Below are positions 7,570 through 15,167 of a DNA stretch of 51,290 nt, piece by piece. Every line of letters starts with the position of its first letter. Within the stretch, counting starts at the first letter, position 1. Location of the stretch: contig WALU01000009.1 in assembly GCA_015522685.1 (NCBI GenBank), positions 1 through 51,290 of the forward strand. Reading direction: 5' to 3'. This DNA is from Thermoproteota archaeon (GTDB lineage: Archaea > Korarchaeota > Korarchaeia > Korarchaeales > Korarchaeaceae). The notes beneath the pieces are model-generated. The model was not told where the DNA came from. It did no database searches and saw only the letters and a program-made list of their open reading frames with translations. The position numbers were made by a program, and so were the translations under genes.

Positions 7570-8319
7570 TCATTTGCTTTTCTTATACTTCTTCTTTTTC
7601 TTCAGCTTCTTGGTCTCATGTGCCTTTAACGTTTTGAAGTACCATAGGCCGAATATTAAGAGGACAATTACTGCTAGAGCTATTAGCATCATTACTCCCA
7701 TACTCATTCCCTTGCTCTCGCTGCGCTCCTTCGTTGTAGTTGATTGAGATGGAGTTGATGCATATGTAACAGTTGATTTGGTCTGAGTTTGGGTCTGGGT
7801 ATTGTTTACCTCCGGAGGCGAAATGCCAGCAAGCAATGCTACAGTTCTCAAAATGGTACCTGGAGGAACCTCACCTACTTTTACATCTGCTACAGCACTA
7901 TTCTTGTCTAGAACTATTACCGTAGGAACTCCACTAACTCCATACTTCTCAGCAATATAGTTAGCATCGGTCACAAGCTCCCAATTTGATGGAGGATTAG
8001 TAGCTTTAAAGAATCTAATTGCCTTATCCTCCTGGCTTGATACTATCATAACTATCCCTATGACATCCTTTACTTCTAATCCCATCTCCTTCCAGGCAGA
8101 AGATAGAGTAGGAATCTCCCTCCTGCAGTGAGGGCACCACTCAGCCGCAAACATCAGTACAACGATTTTGCCCTTTAACTTATAGAGAGAGATAGATCCG
8201 CCCCCGTAAGTCGGCGCTAAGAAGTTCGGAGCTTCCGTTCCTTTCTTAGGAAGAGCAAAAGCAATATTTAACGGTAGAAGAATGAGTAGTAGAAGAAAAG
8301 CTTCATATTCTACGTTCAT
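7570..8319 (-). CDS. TlpA-like thioredoxin-fold membrane protein
   Basis: A 249-residue protein. It has an N-terminal signal or anchor (about residues 5-23) and a TlpA/AhpC-type thioredoxin domain with redox cysteines C62 and C65 in AEWCPHCR and a cis-proline in SGVPTVIVLD. A Thr/Gln/Ser-rich linker (residues about 170-200) leads to a C-terminal membrane helix (about 205-228) and a very lysine-rich cytosolic tail. The redox domain therefore faces outward, anchored at the C-terminus. Likely role: disulfide reduction or exchange outside the membrane. It overlaps the phosphatase gene by 4 bases, so translation is probably coupled; a functional link is not otherwise evident. Confidence 0.85.
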   Translation of the reverse strand: MNVEYEAFLLLLILLPLNIAFALPKKGTEAPNFLAPTYGGGSISLYKLKGKIVVLMFAAEWCPHCRREIPTLSSAWKEMGLEVKDVIGIVMIVSSQEDKAIRFFKATNPPSNWELVTDANYIAEKYGVSGVPTVIVLDKNSAVADVKVGEVPPGTILRTVALLAGISPPEVNNTQTQTQTKSTVTYASTPSQSTTTKERSESKGMSMGVMMLIALAVIVLLIFGLWYFKTLKAHETKKLKKKKKYKKSK

Positions 8320-9239
8320 AACCTTACGACCTCCATCCTATTCCCATTGAATACCGCCACTGTTGGGGGTATTCCATAGTACCTGCAGGTGAATATAGAT
8401 AAGAGTATATGGTCCATGCCCTCTGTACTTGTCTTCCCTTTAAAGAGCCAAGCAAATCCATCAGGATATGCTTCGTGTGCTCTTACCAAACCTTCTAGCT
8501 TATTTCTATGTAGAAATCTCTCTAGAGCCTTTTTACCATAGTACCTCGTATCTCCTCCCCTACTGATGTTATCAGCAAATTCCTCAACTTTATCCGATGG
8601 ATCATTCCAGAGGATCTGAAATGCTATTCTGTTACTTGGGATCATATCTTTCTTCGGTAGGCTCTCTATCTGCTTAAGATCCCCAAGCTCCTCAGCAATA
8701 CCTCCATGAACTGCTAGCAATTTCTTTACCTTAGCAGCATACGGGAGATTGGCGAAGATCTCGTTATACCTTATAAAAAGAAAGGGCCATTCCGAGCTGT
8801 AAGTATGATAGAGTACGTCCATAAATCCATAATTCATATTCACAACAGGAGATTCATGATTTCCTCTAAGGAGAACAACTTTTCCATTTGATTTAAGGTA
8901 CTTGGCCAGCAAAAAATTTGCATTCTCAAGTTGCTGCTTTCCCCTATCAACATAATCTCCCAAGAAGATTATAGTATATTCCTCTGTCGAAAACTTCTCG
9001 AACACTTGCCTAGATGAATCTAGATCTCCATGAGTGTCGCCGACAAATACCGCTTTACCATCCAATTTAATTAGTTGAGACTCCTTAGAAAGCCTTTCCT
9101 CTGAGGAATTGAGGAGCGCCATTAATTCATCGAAACTAAGGATATTGCCTTTTAATGATTTGCCAATTACCTTCTCAAGATCAATTTCGGTGATTTTCCG
9201 TCTTCTTATAAGGGATATTATTTTACCTAGCAGCTTCAT
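8316..9239 (-). CDS. PPP-family Ser/Thr protein phosphatase
   Basis: A 307-residue metallophosphatase with the complete PP1/PP2A motif set. GDTHGDLD gives D68 and H70, GDYVDRG gives D95, RGNHE gives N127 and H128, and VHGGI and RAHEAYPDG supply the last metal ligands. The N-terminal 60 residues form a helical extension. The enzyme dephosphorylates Ser/Thr residues using two metal ions and should be cytosolic. Its stop overlaps the ATG of the thioredoxin-like gene by 4 bases. No kinase is nearby. Confidence 0.92.
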   Translation of the reverse strand: MKLLGKIISLIRRRKITEIDLEKVIGKSLKGNILSFDELMALLNSSEERLSKESQLIKLDGKAVFVGDTHGDLDSSRQVFEKFSTEEYTIIFLGDYVDRGKQQLENANFLLAKYLKSNGKVVLLRGNHESPVVNMNYGFMDVLYHTYSSEWPFLFIRYNEIFANLPYAAKVKKLLAVHGGIAEELGDLKQIESLPKKDMIPSNRIAFQILWNDPSDKVEEFADNISRGGDTRYYGKKALERFLHRNKLEGLVRAHEAYPDGFAWLFKGKTSTEGMDHILLSIFTCRYYGIPPTVAVFNGNRMEVVRL

Positions 9240-9291
9240 AAGGTAGCTCGACCTTCCTCAACGATAAGCATTTTTGAGGCTTTTGTTGTTA

Positions 9292-10002
9292 TCACGGTTC
9301 GAGGGTGAAGTGAATTCTCCTGTTATTTTTCCCTTTATTCTCCAGTTTTAGGAATACTATTTTTCCAATTTCCTTGGTGTTGCCAACATGGGGCCCACCG
9401 TCAGCTTGTATATCAACACTTTCTATCTCTACTATCCTCAGTTTATCTACATTAGGAGGGAGAGCTTTCGCGAGCTTCACTATCCCTGGAATCTTCATAG
9501 CCTCTTTCCTAGGAAGGTAGTATATCTTCACGGGCAATCCCTCTGCTAATATTTGGTTTGTCTCTTCTATAGCTTCCTTCACCAGCTCCCTATCGGGCTT
9601 TTCCAAGTTCACATCTACCCTGCTTCTCTCTGGAGATATCTTGTTTCCGGTAACAAGCACGCCATATTTCTTATTCATTATTGATATGAGGGCATGAAGA
9701 GCTGTATGCATCCTCATAACCCTGTATCTCTTGTCCCAGTCGATTATTCCCCTGATCTCATCTCCCTTCTTGAGAGAATGCCCTAGAACTTTATGCCAGA
9801 TAATGCCGCTCTCCTTCCTCACATCTACAACCTTGTATTCTTTGCTGCCCTTTCTAATAACTCCAGTATCGCTAGAAAGCCCTCCTCCTTGGGGGTAAAA
9901 GGCAGTCCTATCGAGCCATACTTCATCTTGCCTCACATCCAAGACTCTAGCATCAAATTCCCTGAGATAGCTGTCATCCATATAGAGGAGTTCAGTACTC
10001 AT
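9292..10002 (-). CDS. alaX: AlaX-type alanyl-tRNA editing protein
   Basis: A 236-residue stand-alone editing domain that hydrolyses Ser-tRNA(Ala) in trans. The N-terminal part has DRTAFYPQGGGLSSDTG. The zinc-binding HxxxH is HTALH (H99, H103), and the second half of the site is QADGGPHV with H205. Q199 stands where other AlaX forms have cysteine. The family's closing GKIVFLKLENKGK is present. The length fits the AlaX-M group. The gene is at the head of its strand run, with the divergent CARDB gene 111 bases away. Confidence 0.9.
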   Translation of the reverse strand: MSTELLYMDDSYLREFDARVLDVRQDEVWLDRTAFYPQGGGLSSDTGVIRKGSKEYKVVDVRKESGIIWHKVLGHSLKKGDEIRGIIDWDKRYRVMRMHTALHALISIMNKKYGVLVTGNKISPERSRVDVNLEKPDRELVKEAIEETNQILAEGLPVKIYYLPRKEAMKIPGIVKLAKALPPNVDKLRIVEIESVDIQADGGPHVGNTKEIGKIVFLKLENKGKNNRRIHFTLEP

Positions 10003-10113
10003 CTGATCACCGAGTTATAGTAGAGCTGAGATAACATAATCATGTTGGTTGCAATTACATGCATAGGCTAAGAGCGAGAAAAGATATTTAAGGAGCCTTG
10101 AGAGTAGAAATAG

Positions 10114-11535
10114 ATGAAAGTGTGGAGAAAGGGATTTATCATTCTCTTAATAGCTTTATTATTCAATACCCTCCCTGTAATGTCCCAAAATCAATGGGAC
10201 TTGGGAATAGATACCGTTAAGCTGTTTCCCATAAATGGTGAGGTTCAGCAAGGTGAACCATTATACCTCTCAGTTTATATCAGGAATCATGAGCGCAAGC
10301 TATTCTCCGGTATAGTAAAGGTCAACGTGTATGTGGATGGCTCACTGAAGGTCGTGGAATTCTGGGATATAGGTAATTTATCGAAGGGCTCGATACCTAT
10401 ACCAGCTGGAGGTTATACTACTATTACAACTGAGATGAAGACATCCAACCTTACAGTAGGCATTCATGACCTCCGTGTTTCAATAGAGGTAAGGGATTAT
10501 GAGGACCCCAGACCAGAGGATAACTCTTTCAGCCTGAAGTTCTCAGTAATACCCTTTGTCAATGCATTTATGGAAGCTAAGAAGGAGATGATCCAAGGAA
10601 GGGAGTATTATATCAAGGTTCATGTCCCTAATCCTTCAGATGAGCCTCTGAATCTTAAGGTGAGGCTCTTCGTTAATGAAACGGAAGTCGACTCCAAGGA
10701 TATATATGTGCTTCCTAGGTCAATATCCTTAGCGGAATTCCCATATACTCCAAGGAGAACTGGAACCGAGGAGATAAAAGCTACTATAACAAAAGAAGGA
10801 CAGCCTTACAGTCAAGCATCGATATCTATTAAGATAAGGCCATCCTGCGATATGAAGATAGAGGAGATATTCATCTCGAGTAGTGTTTTTAAGGGAGGTC
10901 CTCTCAGAGGAAGGATAAGGATATATAATAATGGATTCTCCTCCTCAGCAGTAAATCTCACTATTCAGGTTGACAGTAAAACTGTTAATTCGCAGGTATT
11001 AGGGATAATACCCCCAAAGAAAGATAAAGTTATAGAGTTGGTAGTACCTACAATTAATATAGGCGTCGGGAATCATACTCTGACCGCATTAGTTTATCCG
11101 ACGGATGCCACGGACTTGGATGAATCGAATAATATTTACTCTCTCTCCTTCATTGTAAAGCCTCTTCCAGTTTCCCTCTCAATTGGAGGAGAGAATGGGA
11201 TAATTAGGACTAATGTAACGAACATGGGCGAGGTGCTTGGTAACTTCGACGTGATACTGCTAGAGAAAGGGAAGAAGGAGATAGATCGCAGTTCCCTAAC
11301 TTTGGAGCCTAAGACAAGCCAAGTAGTTATATTTAAGGGGATTGAACCAGGGAACTATTCTGTAATCGTTCTAAGTTATGGATTTCAAGTGGCTTCGGCT
11401 AATATTTTTATAGAGCACTCTCTACAGAGGAATGCTACATCTCCATACTGGACGCTTGTCTTAGGGATCTTGGTATCAGTTATCTTATATCTAGCATTCA
11501 CAAAGTGGCATAGAAAGAAGTGGCCATCTTCATGA
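10114..11535 (+). CDS. Secreted CARDB-repeat protein with C-terminal membrane anchor
   Basis: A 473-residue surface protein. An N-terminal signal peptide (hydrophobic about 7-22, ending LPVMSQ) precedes repeated beta-sandwich domains of the CARDB/NEW3 kind. Repeated signs are LYLSVYIRNH, LKVRLFVNETEVDS, GRIRIYNNG, VNLTIQVDS and a DLDESNNIYSLSF turn. Residues about 446-463 form a C-terminal membrane helix followed by a basic tail. CARDB domains are adhesion or scaffolding modules in archaeal cell-surface proteins. It lies 68 bases before the cluster of small membrane proteins on the same strand and may belong with it. A TATA-like TATTTAAG about 30 bases upstream suggests a short leader. Confidence 0.85.
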   Translation: MKVWRKGFIILLIALLFNTLPVMSQNQWDLGIDTVKLFPINGEVQQGEPLYLSVYIRNHERKLFSGIVKVNVYVDGSLKVVEFWDIGNLSKGSIPIPAGGYTTITTEMKTSNLTVGIHDLRVSIEVRDYEDPRPEDNSFSLKFSVIPFVNAFMEAKKEMIQGREYYIKVHVPNPSDEPLNLKVRLFVNETEVDSKDIYVLPRSISLAEFPYTPRRTGTEEIKATITKEGQPYSQASISIKIRPSCDMKIEEIFISSSVFKGGPLRGRIRIYNNGFSSSAVNLTIQVDSKTVNSQVLGIIPPKKDKVIELVVPTINIGVGNHTLTALVYPTDATDLDESNNIYSLSFIVKPLPVSLSIGGENGIIRTNVTNMGEVLGNFDVILLEKGKKEIDRSSLTLEPKTSQVVIFKGIEPGNYSVIVLSYGFQVASANIFIEHSLQRNATSPYWTLVLGILVSVILYLAFTKWHRKKWPSS

Positions 11536-11603
11536 AATTTTTATCTCCCTTGTAAGTTTGATTCATTACTTCTATTAGAAATTGCTGAAGAAATTGATGT
11601 AGT

Positions 11604-11732
11604 ATGAGGGAATATGCCTATCTTGTAATGCTTCTAATAGCTCTTGTCCTCTTCTTAATGCTTGATCCGTTACTTTATCCAGCTGTAGCTGGCCTCGGTT
11701 ATTTCATTATATGGTGGAGGGTTAGAAAGTGA
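11604..11732 (+). CDS. 42-residue membrane protein opening the small-protein cluster
   Basis: An ATG at 11604 opens a 42-codon frame dominated by one or two hydrophobic segments (YLVMLLIALVLFLM, then YPAVAGLGYFIIWW) and ending in a basic tail. Its TGA overlaps the GTG of the next gene (GTGA at 11729-11732). The same coupling recurs along the cluster, which supports it as a real gene. No family is recognised. It could be a small pilus or secretion accessory membrane protein. Confidence 0.6.
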   Translation: MREYAYLVMLLIALVLFLMLDPLLYPAVAGLGYFIIWWRVRK

Positions 11733-12118
11733 AGGGAACCTTGGAAAGAGCACTTCTTATGGCGACTGGCCTCTCTATAATAGCTTATGCTGTAGCTGGA
11801 CCTATAGGTAATGCAGCCAATTTATTTGAGGAAAAAAGAGCAATAAATTGCGTAAACATAGCATTGAAATCGCTTGATTTGGCAATAACGAATTCCATTG
11901 GAGGAGGAACCGCTAGCGGGTATGTATACTTCCCATGTAATGTGATCTATGAAGCTGAAGGAACAGATGTAAGGGTGAGGTCTGGAAATTACTCGGCCTC
12001 AATCACATATCCCTTTGAAGTGGAAGGAGGTGGAAAAGCCATTGGTTATGGTAGGTTCGCTGCCATTTGGAGAGCCAAATATATATCTATAAGGTGGGAG
12101 AGTTGGAGGAAGGGTTAA
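11729..12118 (+). CDS. Pilin-like exported protein, unknown family
   Basis: A 129-residue protein starting with GTG. A short basic N-terminus (MKGTLER) is followed at once by a hydrophobic helix (ALLMATGLSIIAYAVAG), then a mostly beta-forming, glycine-rich region with two cysteines (INCVNIA and YFPCNV). That layout, an N-terminal helix carrying a small extracellular beta domain, resembles archaeal class III signal or pilin-like subunits, but I see no definite prepilin cleavage motif. It is coupled to the 42-residue gene by GTGA and overlaps the next gene. Function unknown. Confidence 0.65.
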   Translation: MKGTLERALLMATGLSIIAYAVAGPIGNAANLFEEKRAINCVNIALKSLDLAITNSIGGGTASGYVYFPCNVIYEAEGTDVRVRSGNYSASITYPFEVEGGGKAIGYGRFAAIWRAKYISIRWESWRKG

Positions 12119-12309
12119 GCTTCACTTTATCTGGAATTGGAGTTTTAGCCTTAATGGTCATTATATTCTTCTCTCTAAATCTTATTATTCCTCTAGTGAA
12201 GGCGAATAAATGCTGTGAGAGGAGAAAGATCGCTGAAAAGCTACAATCTCTATCTAATTACCTCCATATAAATGCAGCCAGCTATATAAAATGGGTGAGA
12301 AGATGCTGA
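12094..12309 (+). CDS. 71-residue membrane protein of the cluster
   Basis: One strong membrane helix (about residues 14-33, GVLALMVIIFFSLNLIIPLV) is followed by a basic, cysteine-bearing tail (NKCCERR) and a short amphipathic helix. Several starts are possible: TTG at 12067, GTG at 12094 or TTG at 12103. I chose the GTG, which gives a 25-base overlap with the preceding gene. The overlap into the next ATG (12303) suggests co-translation. No recognised family; like its neighbours it may be part of a membrane assembly. Confidence 0.55.
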   Translation: MGELEEGLSFTLSGIGVLALMVIIFFSLNLIIPLVKANKCCERRKIAEKLQSLSNYLHINAASYIKWVRRC

Positions 12310-12386
12310 CGGAATTGATGGAGGGAATCATCACGATGGTTCTTCTGGTTCTAATGCTAGCTGCCTTAGTAGGTGCCTTGAGTTGA
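12303..12386 (+). CDS. 27-residue membrane peptide of the cluster
   Basis: The frame runs from ATG at 12303 to TGA at 12384-12386. A short acidic start (MLTELMEG) is followed by a single hydrophobic helix (MVLLVLMLAALVGALS). It overlaps the previous stop by 7 bases and the next TTG start by 4 bases (TTGA at 12383). Its size is marginal. The two tight junctions and the hydrophobic composition argue that it is translated. Confidence 0.45.
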   Translation: MLTELMEGIITMVLLVLMLAALVGALS

Positions 12387-12664
12387 AGTGGATTATCGCT
12401 TCTATATCAGCCTTAATCTTAATATCAAGCTTCCTTGCCTTACCTTCTCGCATATATCCTGAGTGGCAAGTTTTTAGTAAGGCTTATGCATGCTCTAAAT
12501 CGGTTAGAATACTGAATGAGCTTGGCTATAGAGTCTTGCTGGGAGAGAGTGGGGATGGAGAGCTTACGGTAAGATGTATTTTTAATAATAAGAAGATCTA
12601 TTACTGCCTGTTCATTCCAGGAGCACAACCTTCTAGGTATCTAGCTGTGGTGGGTAGGCCTTGA
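12383..12664 (+). CDS. Small exported cysteine-bearing protein
   Basis: A 93-residue protein starting with TTG. It has a hydrophobic N-terminal segment (about residues 3-20), then a small domain with three cysteines (YACSKSV, VRCIF, YYCLF) that could form a disulfide outside the cell. The gene is joined to both neighbours by TTGA overlaps (12383-12386 and 12661-12664). No family recognised. The single N-terminal helix plus small domain fits a minor pilin-like subunit or a secreted factor. Confidence 0.55.
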   Translation: MKWIIASISALILISSFLALPSRIYPEWQVFSKAYACSKSVRILNELGYRVLLGESGDGELTVRCIFNNKKIYYCLFIPGAQPSRYLAVVGRP

Positions 12665-13479
12665 AGGAGATATATCTGCTAATAATAGCTCTGATGATGT
12701 CCTCTGTCATATTAAGCGTCCCTGAGAGGGATAGTGATTGGGTCTTATACAGAGGCGAATTAAGGATGTGGGAAATGCATGCAGAGGCTGATTCCTTGAA
12801 AGCAAGATCTATCATATTCGCCAGGTATTCTCTAGATTCCTGGTTATACAATGCGAATGGTAGCTCGTGCTATGCCGACCCTCCACCTCCGAATGGTTCG
12901 GCATTTCTAACGCTTCTAAGCAAGGATTGGGCAAGAAAGGAATTTTCATATAGAGGATCAATCTCATACAACATTTTTAGGTCGAAGGAAGGACAGAAGT
13001 CAGATCCTTTATTTGGTGGGCAATGCAGGGAAGGAGGTATAGGACTAGGGATTATGGGAAAGATGAGCATAGTAGATAACATGCTCTATATGAAAGCTGA
13101 TAGAAATTTCAAGGATCAAGCATGCCAGCCGACAGCATATTTCTCCTTGAAGGGATCTTTAGATTACTTAAAGCTTGAAACCTCTAGAATAGTGAGAAGA
13201 TCTTTCCTCATCAATAAAAACTTATCAGATGCCTTGAATGATATTAAATTGAACTTGAAGCATCTAGTTATTAAAATGAGAGCTAGACTCCTTCCTGAGG
13301 GCATAGATCTCAAGCTTTACTATTATACGAAAGTGGTTCTGAGGAGAAATGGAAAAGAAATCTCATTCGTATTCAATGTCATACTTAGAGATAATTTAGC
13401 TGAATATATACATCTTGGAAGGATCATGAGAAAATTTTACTGTATCAGGAACTGGGAAGTCAAGGTGAGAACTTCATGA
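12661..13479 (+). CDS. Large exported protein of the cluster
   Basis: A 272-residue protein starting with TTG and coupled by TTGA to the preceding gene. It has an N-terminal hydrophobic helix (about residues 4-20) followed by a long extracellular region. A helical stretch (LRMWEMHAEADSLKARSI) continues the N-terminal helix, as in pilin-like proteins. A loop with proline and cysteines follows (SSCYADPPPPNG, GGQCREGG), and the C-terminal half is rich in basic beta strands. No known family. It is the largest member of the coupled set and could be a tip or major surface component. Confidence 0.6.
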   Translation: MKEIYLLIIALMMSSVILSVPERDSDWVLYRGELRMWEMHAEADSLKARSIIFARYSLDSWLYNANGSSCYADPPPPNGSAFLTLLSKDWARKEFSYRGSISYNIFRSKEGQKSDPLFGGQCREGGIGLGIMGKMSIVDNMLYMKADRNFKDQACQPTAYFSLKGSLDYLKLETSRIVRRSFLINKNLSDALNDIKLNLKHLVIKMRARLLPEGIDLKLYYYTKVVLRRNGKEISFVFNVILRDNLAEYIHLGRIMRKFYCIRNWEVKVRTS

Positions 13480-13539
13480 AAGTTTCTCCTCATCACTATA
13501 ATTGTCTAAGCCGTAATCTAAACAGGCCTCAGTCCCTTG

Positions 13540-13836
13540 ATGAGATCAACCATCTACATTGCATCTTTAATAATTGCTTTGTTAATATCTCCTCTCATGG
13601 TTAGCGCCCAAGATCCATTTTCCGGCTTTCAGAATGCCATTCAAGATCTAACCCAGGATATCATAAATATCCTAAACACCTTGAAGGAGTCAGCCATTTC
13701 TATCGGGAGAGTAATGGCCGGCACCTTAATAGCTCTGGGCGTTATCCTATGGGCAAGCGATATATTCTCTTACAAGGGAAAGAGGCTTATACTTGCAGGT
13801 ATAATACTACTGATACTTATGGAACTGATCCCATGA
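13540..13836 (+). CDS. Small two-helix pilin-like protein (VirB2/TedC/CedA1-like candidate)
   Basis: About 98 residues from the ATG at 13540 (a TTG lies one codon before). It has a signal peptide ending MVSAQ (about residue 23), a short helical region (FQNAIQDLTQDIINIL), then two membrane helices (about 55-71 and 80-96) joined by a short basic loop (FSYKGKR). Signal peptide plus two helices with a charged hairpin is the architecture of conjugative VirB2 pilins and of the archaeal DNA-exchange pilins TedC and CedA1. That is inference from architecture; no sequence signature proves it. CedA/TedA and a HerA-type ATPase are not in the window. Confidence 0.6.
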   Translation: MRSTIYIASLIIALLISPLMVSAQDPFSGFQNAIQDLTQDIINILNTLKESAISIGRVMAGTLIALGVILWASDIFSYKGKRLILAGIILLILMELIP

Positions 13837-13846
13837 GTGTTAATAG

Positions 13847-14023
13847 ATGTCCATGAAGAGAATAGGTAGGTTCCATTCGGCCTTTGTTAAGATAGTAGTT
13901 TTATCGATCTCATTATTCCTAGTAACTTTACCTTCCATTCTCTTGCTTGAGATGAGAATACATCTTTATTCAGTAGTAGATTGTTATATCATGAGCTGGG
14001 AGCCTGAATGTCTCCTACTCTAG
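13847..14023 (+). CDS. Small exported protein at the end of the cluster, possibly frameshifted
   Basis: A 58-codon frame starts at ATG 13847, 10 bases after the pilin-like gene. It has a basic N-terminus (MSMKRIGRF), a hydrophobic helix (VKIVVLSISLFLVTLPSILL) and an extracellular tail with two cysteines. The frame ends at TAG 14021-14023. A second frame continues without a break from 13995 to TAA 14175-14177. Its residues (SYSRSIILSVSREIEAL, then GFDLSDLQILPFSK) look like a natural continuation, so this may be one protein split by a frameshift between 13995 and 14020. Confidence 0.45.
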   Translation: MSMKRIGRFHSAFVKIVVLSISLFLVTLPSILLLEMRIHLYSVVDCYIMSWEPECLLL

Positions 14024-14033
14024 ATCAATTATA

Positions 14034-14177
14034 TTGAGCGTTTCCAGAGAAATTGAGGCCCTTGAGTCGAGAACTCTCATAGGATTTGACCTAAGTGATT
14101 TACAGATATTACCTTTCTCTAAGGTGAAAAAGGTACTTTCAAGCCATAGCGGACCTTTTTCGAGATCCCTCCTCTAA
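14034..14177 (+). other. Possible 3' part of the preceding gene in another frame
   Basis: TTG at 14034 begins a 47-residue frame ending at TAA 14175-14177. It has no signal or membrane segment and no ribosome site. It reads best as the out-of-frame continuation of the 13847 gene, or as a short unassigned peptide. Direct repeats of CATTCTATTC follow at about 14183-14200, before the speE start. Confidence 0.3.
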
Positions 14178-14231
14178 GCTCATTCTATTCCATTCTATTC
14201 TATTTTTATTGTATCAAAGCGAGGGATACAT

Positions 14232-15167
14232 ATGCCCAGATTACCCAAGCCCGGATTAAGAAATATAGATGGACAGCTCTTCTACTTAGAGCATGCTGGT
14301 CCTTTATCAATCCTTACTCCTGTAAGCAAGATACTCTCGTCAGAAATGACCGAAGCCGGTCAGTTAGTTGAGGTAGTAGAGCTTCCTTTCTATGGGAAGT
14401 CTTTATTTATTGAGCATATAATCATGCTATCCCTTTACGATGAGTTTATATACCATGAAACGCTCGTTCATCCAGCTCTTTTAACTCTAGATAAACCAGA
14501 TAGTGTTTTAATAATAGGAGGAGGAGATGGAGGTGCCCTCAGGGAAATATTAAAACATCCTGTGAGGCAGGTTACTATTGTGGAACTAGATAAATCTGTG
14601 ATTGAGCTTGTGAGAAAGTATCTCCCAGAAGTTCCCTCCGGAGCCTTTGAGGATAGTAGACTAAAGTTATTGATAGGAGATGGCAGGAAGTTTATAGAAG
14701 AAACGAGTGAGAAGTTCGATCTAGTCATCTTAGACCTAACAGATCCTTATGGCCAGGCAGCAAGGCTCTATACTAAGGAGTTCTATGAGATGGTAAGGAG
14801 AGTACTGAGAGATGGCGGACTCATGGTTACTCATAGCACGGGCCTTCATATTAATAGGAGAACGTTCCCACGCATCTATAAGGCAGTAAGCAAGGTTTTC
14901 AGGAAGTATGCAATGGCCAGAGCTTATATACCCTCATTCACTGATGAATGGACCTTCTCATTCGGTTCAGATTCGATGGTTCCATCTGAATTAGACATCA
15001 ACTTATTAAGGAAGAGATTTGAGGAGAGAAACTTGAGAGAGAGAACCAGGTTCTACTCACCGGAGATTCATTCATCTTTATTTAAGCATCCTGTGTTTGT
15101 TAGTGAACTATTGAAGGAGAATGTTATACCAAGCATGGATTCCAATCCAGCTGAAATAGAGGGATAG
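14232..15167 (+). CDS. speE: Polyamine aminopropyltransferase (spermidine synthase family)
   Basis: A 311-residue enzyme that transfers an aminopropyl group from decarboxylated SAM to a polyamine or agmatine. Visible motifs: YHETLVHPALL, the nucleotide-binding IIGGGDGGALREIL, VELDKSVIEL and the catalytic DLTDPYGQAARLY (a version of the D[SL]TDP active site). The C-terminal half continues typically, with a longer tail (EIHSSLFKHPVF) than the mesophilic enzymes. Substrate choice among putrescine, agmatine and longer polyamines cannot be read from the motifs. The stop at 15167 directly abuts the stop of the convergent tyrA gene. Confidence 0.92.
   Translation: MPRLPKPGLRNIDGQLFYLEHAGPLSILTPVSKILSSEMTEAGQLVEVVELPFYGKSLFIEHIIMLSLYDEFIYHETLVHPALLTLDKPDSVLIIGGGDGGALREILKHPVRQVTIVELDKSVIELVRKYLPEVPSGAFEDSRLKLLIGDGRKFIEETSEKFDLVILDLTDPYGQAARLYTKEFYEMVRRVLRDGGLMVTHSTGLHINRRTFPRIYKAVSKVFRKYAMARAYIPSFTDEWTFSFGSDSMVPSELDINLLRKRFEERNLRERTRFYSPEIHSSLFKHPVFVSELLKENVIPSMDSNPAEIEG

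Noticed and set aside
13476-13539. Short frame between the 272-residue and pilin-like genes
   Set aside because: It is only a few codons of hydrophobic sequence before a stop and cannot be told from chance.
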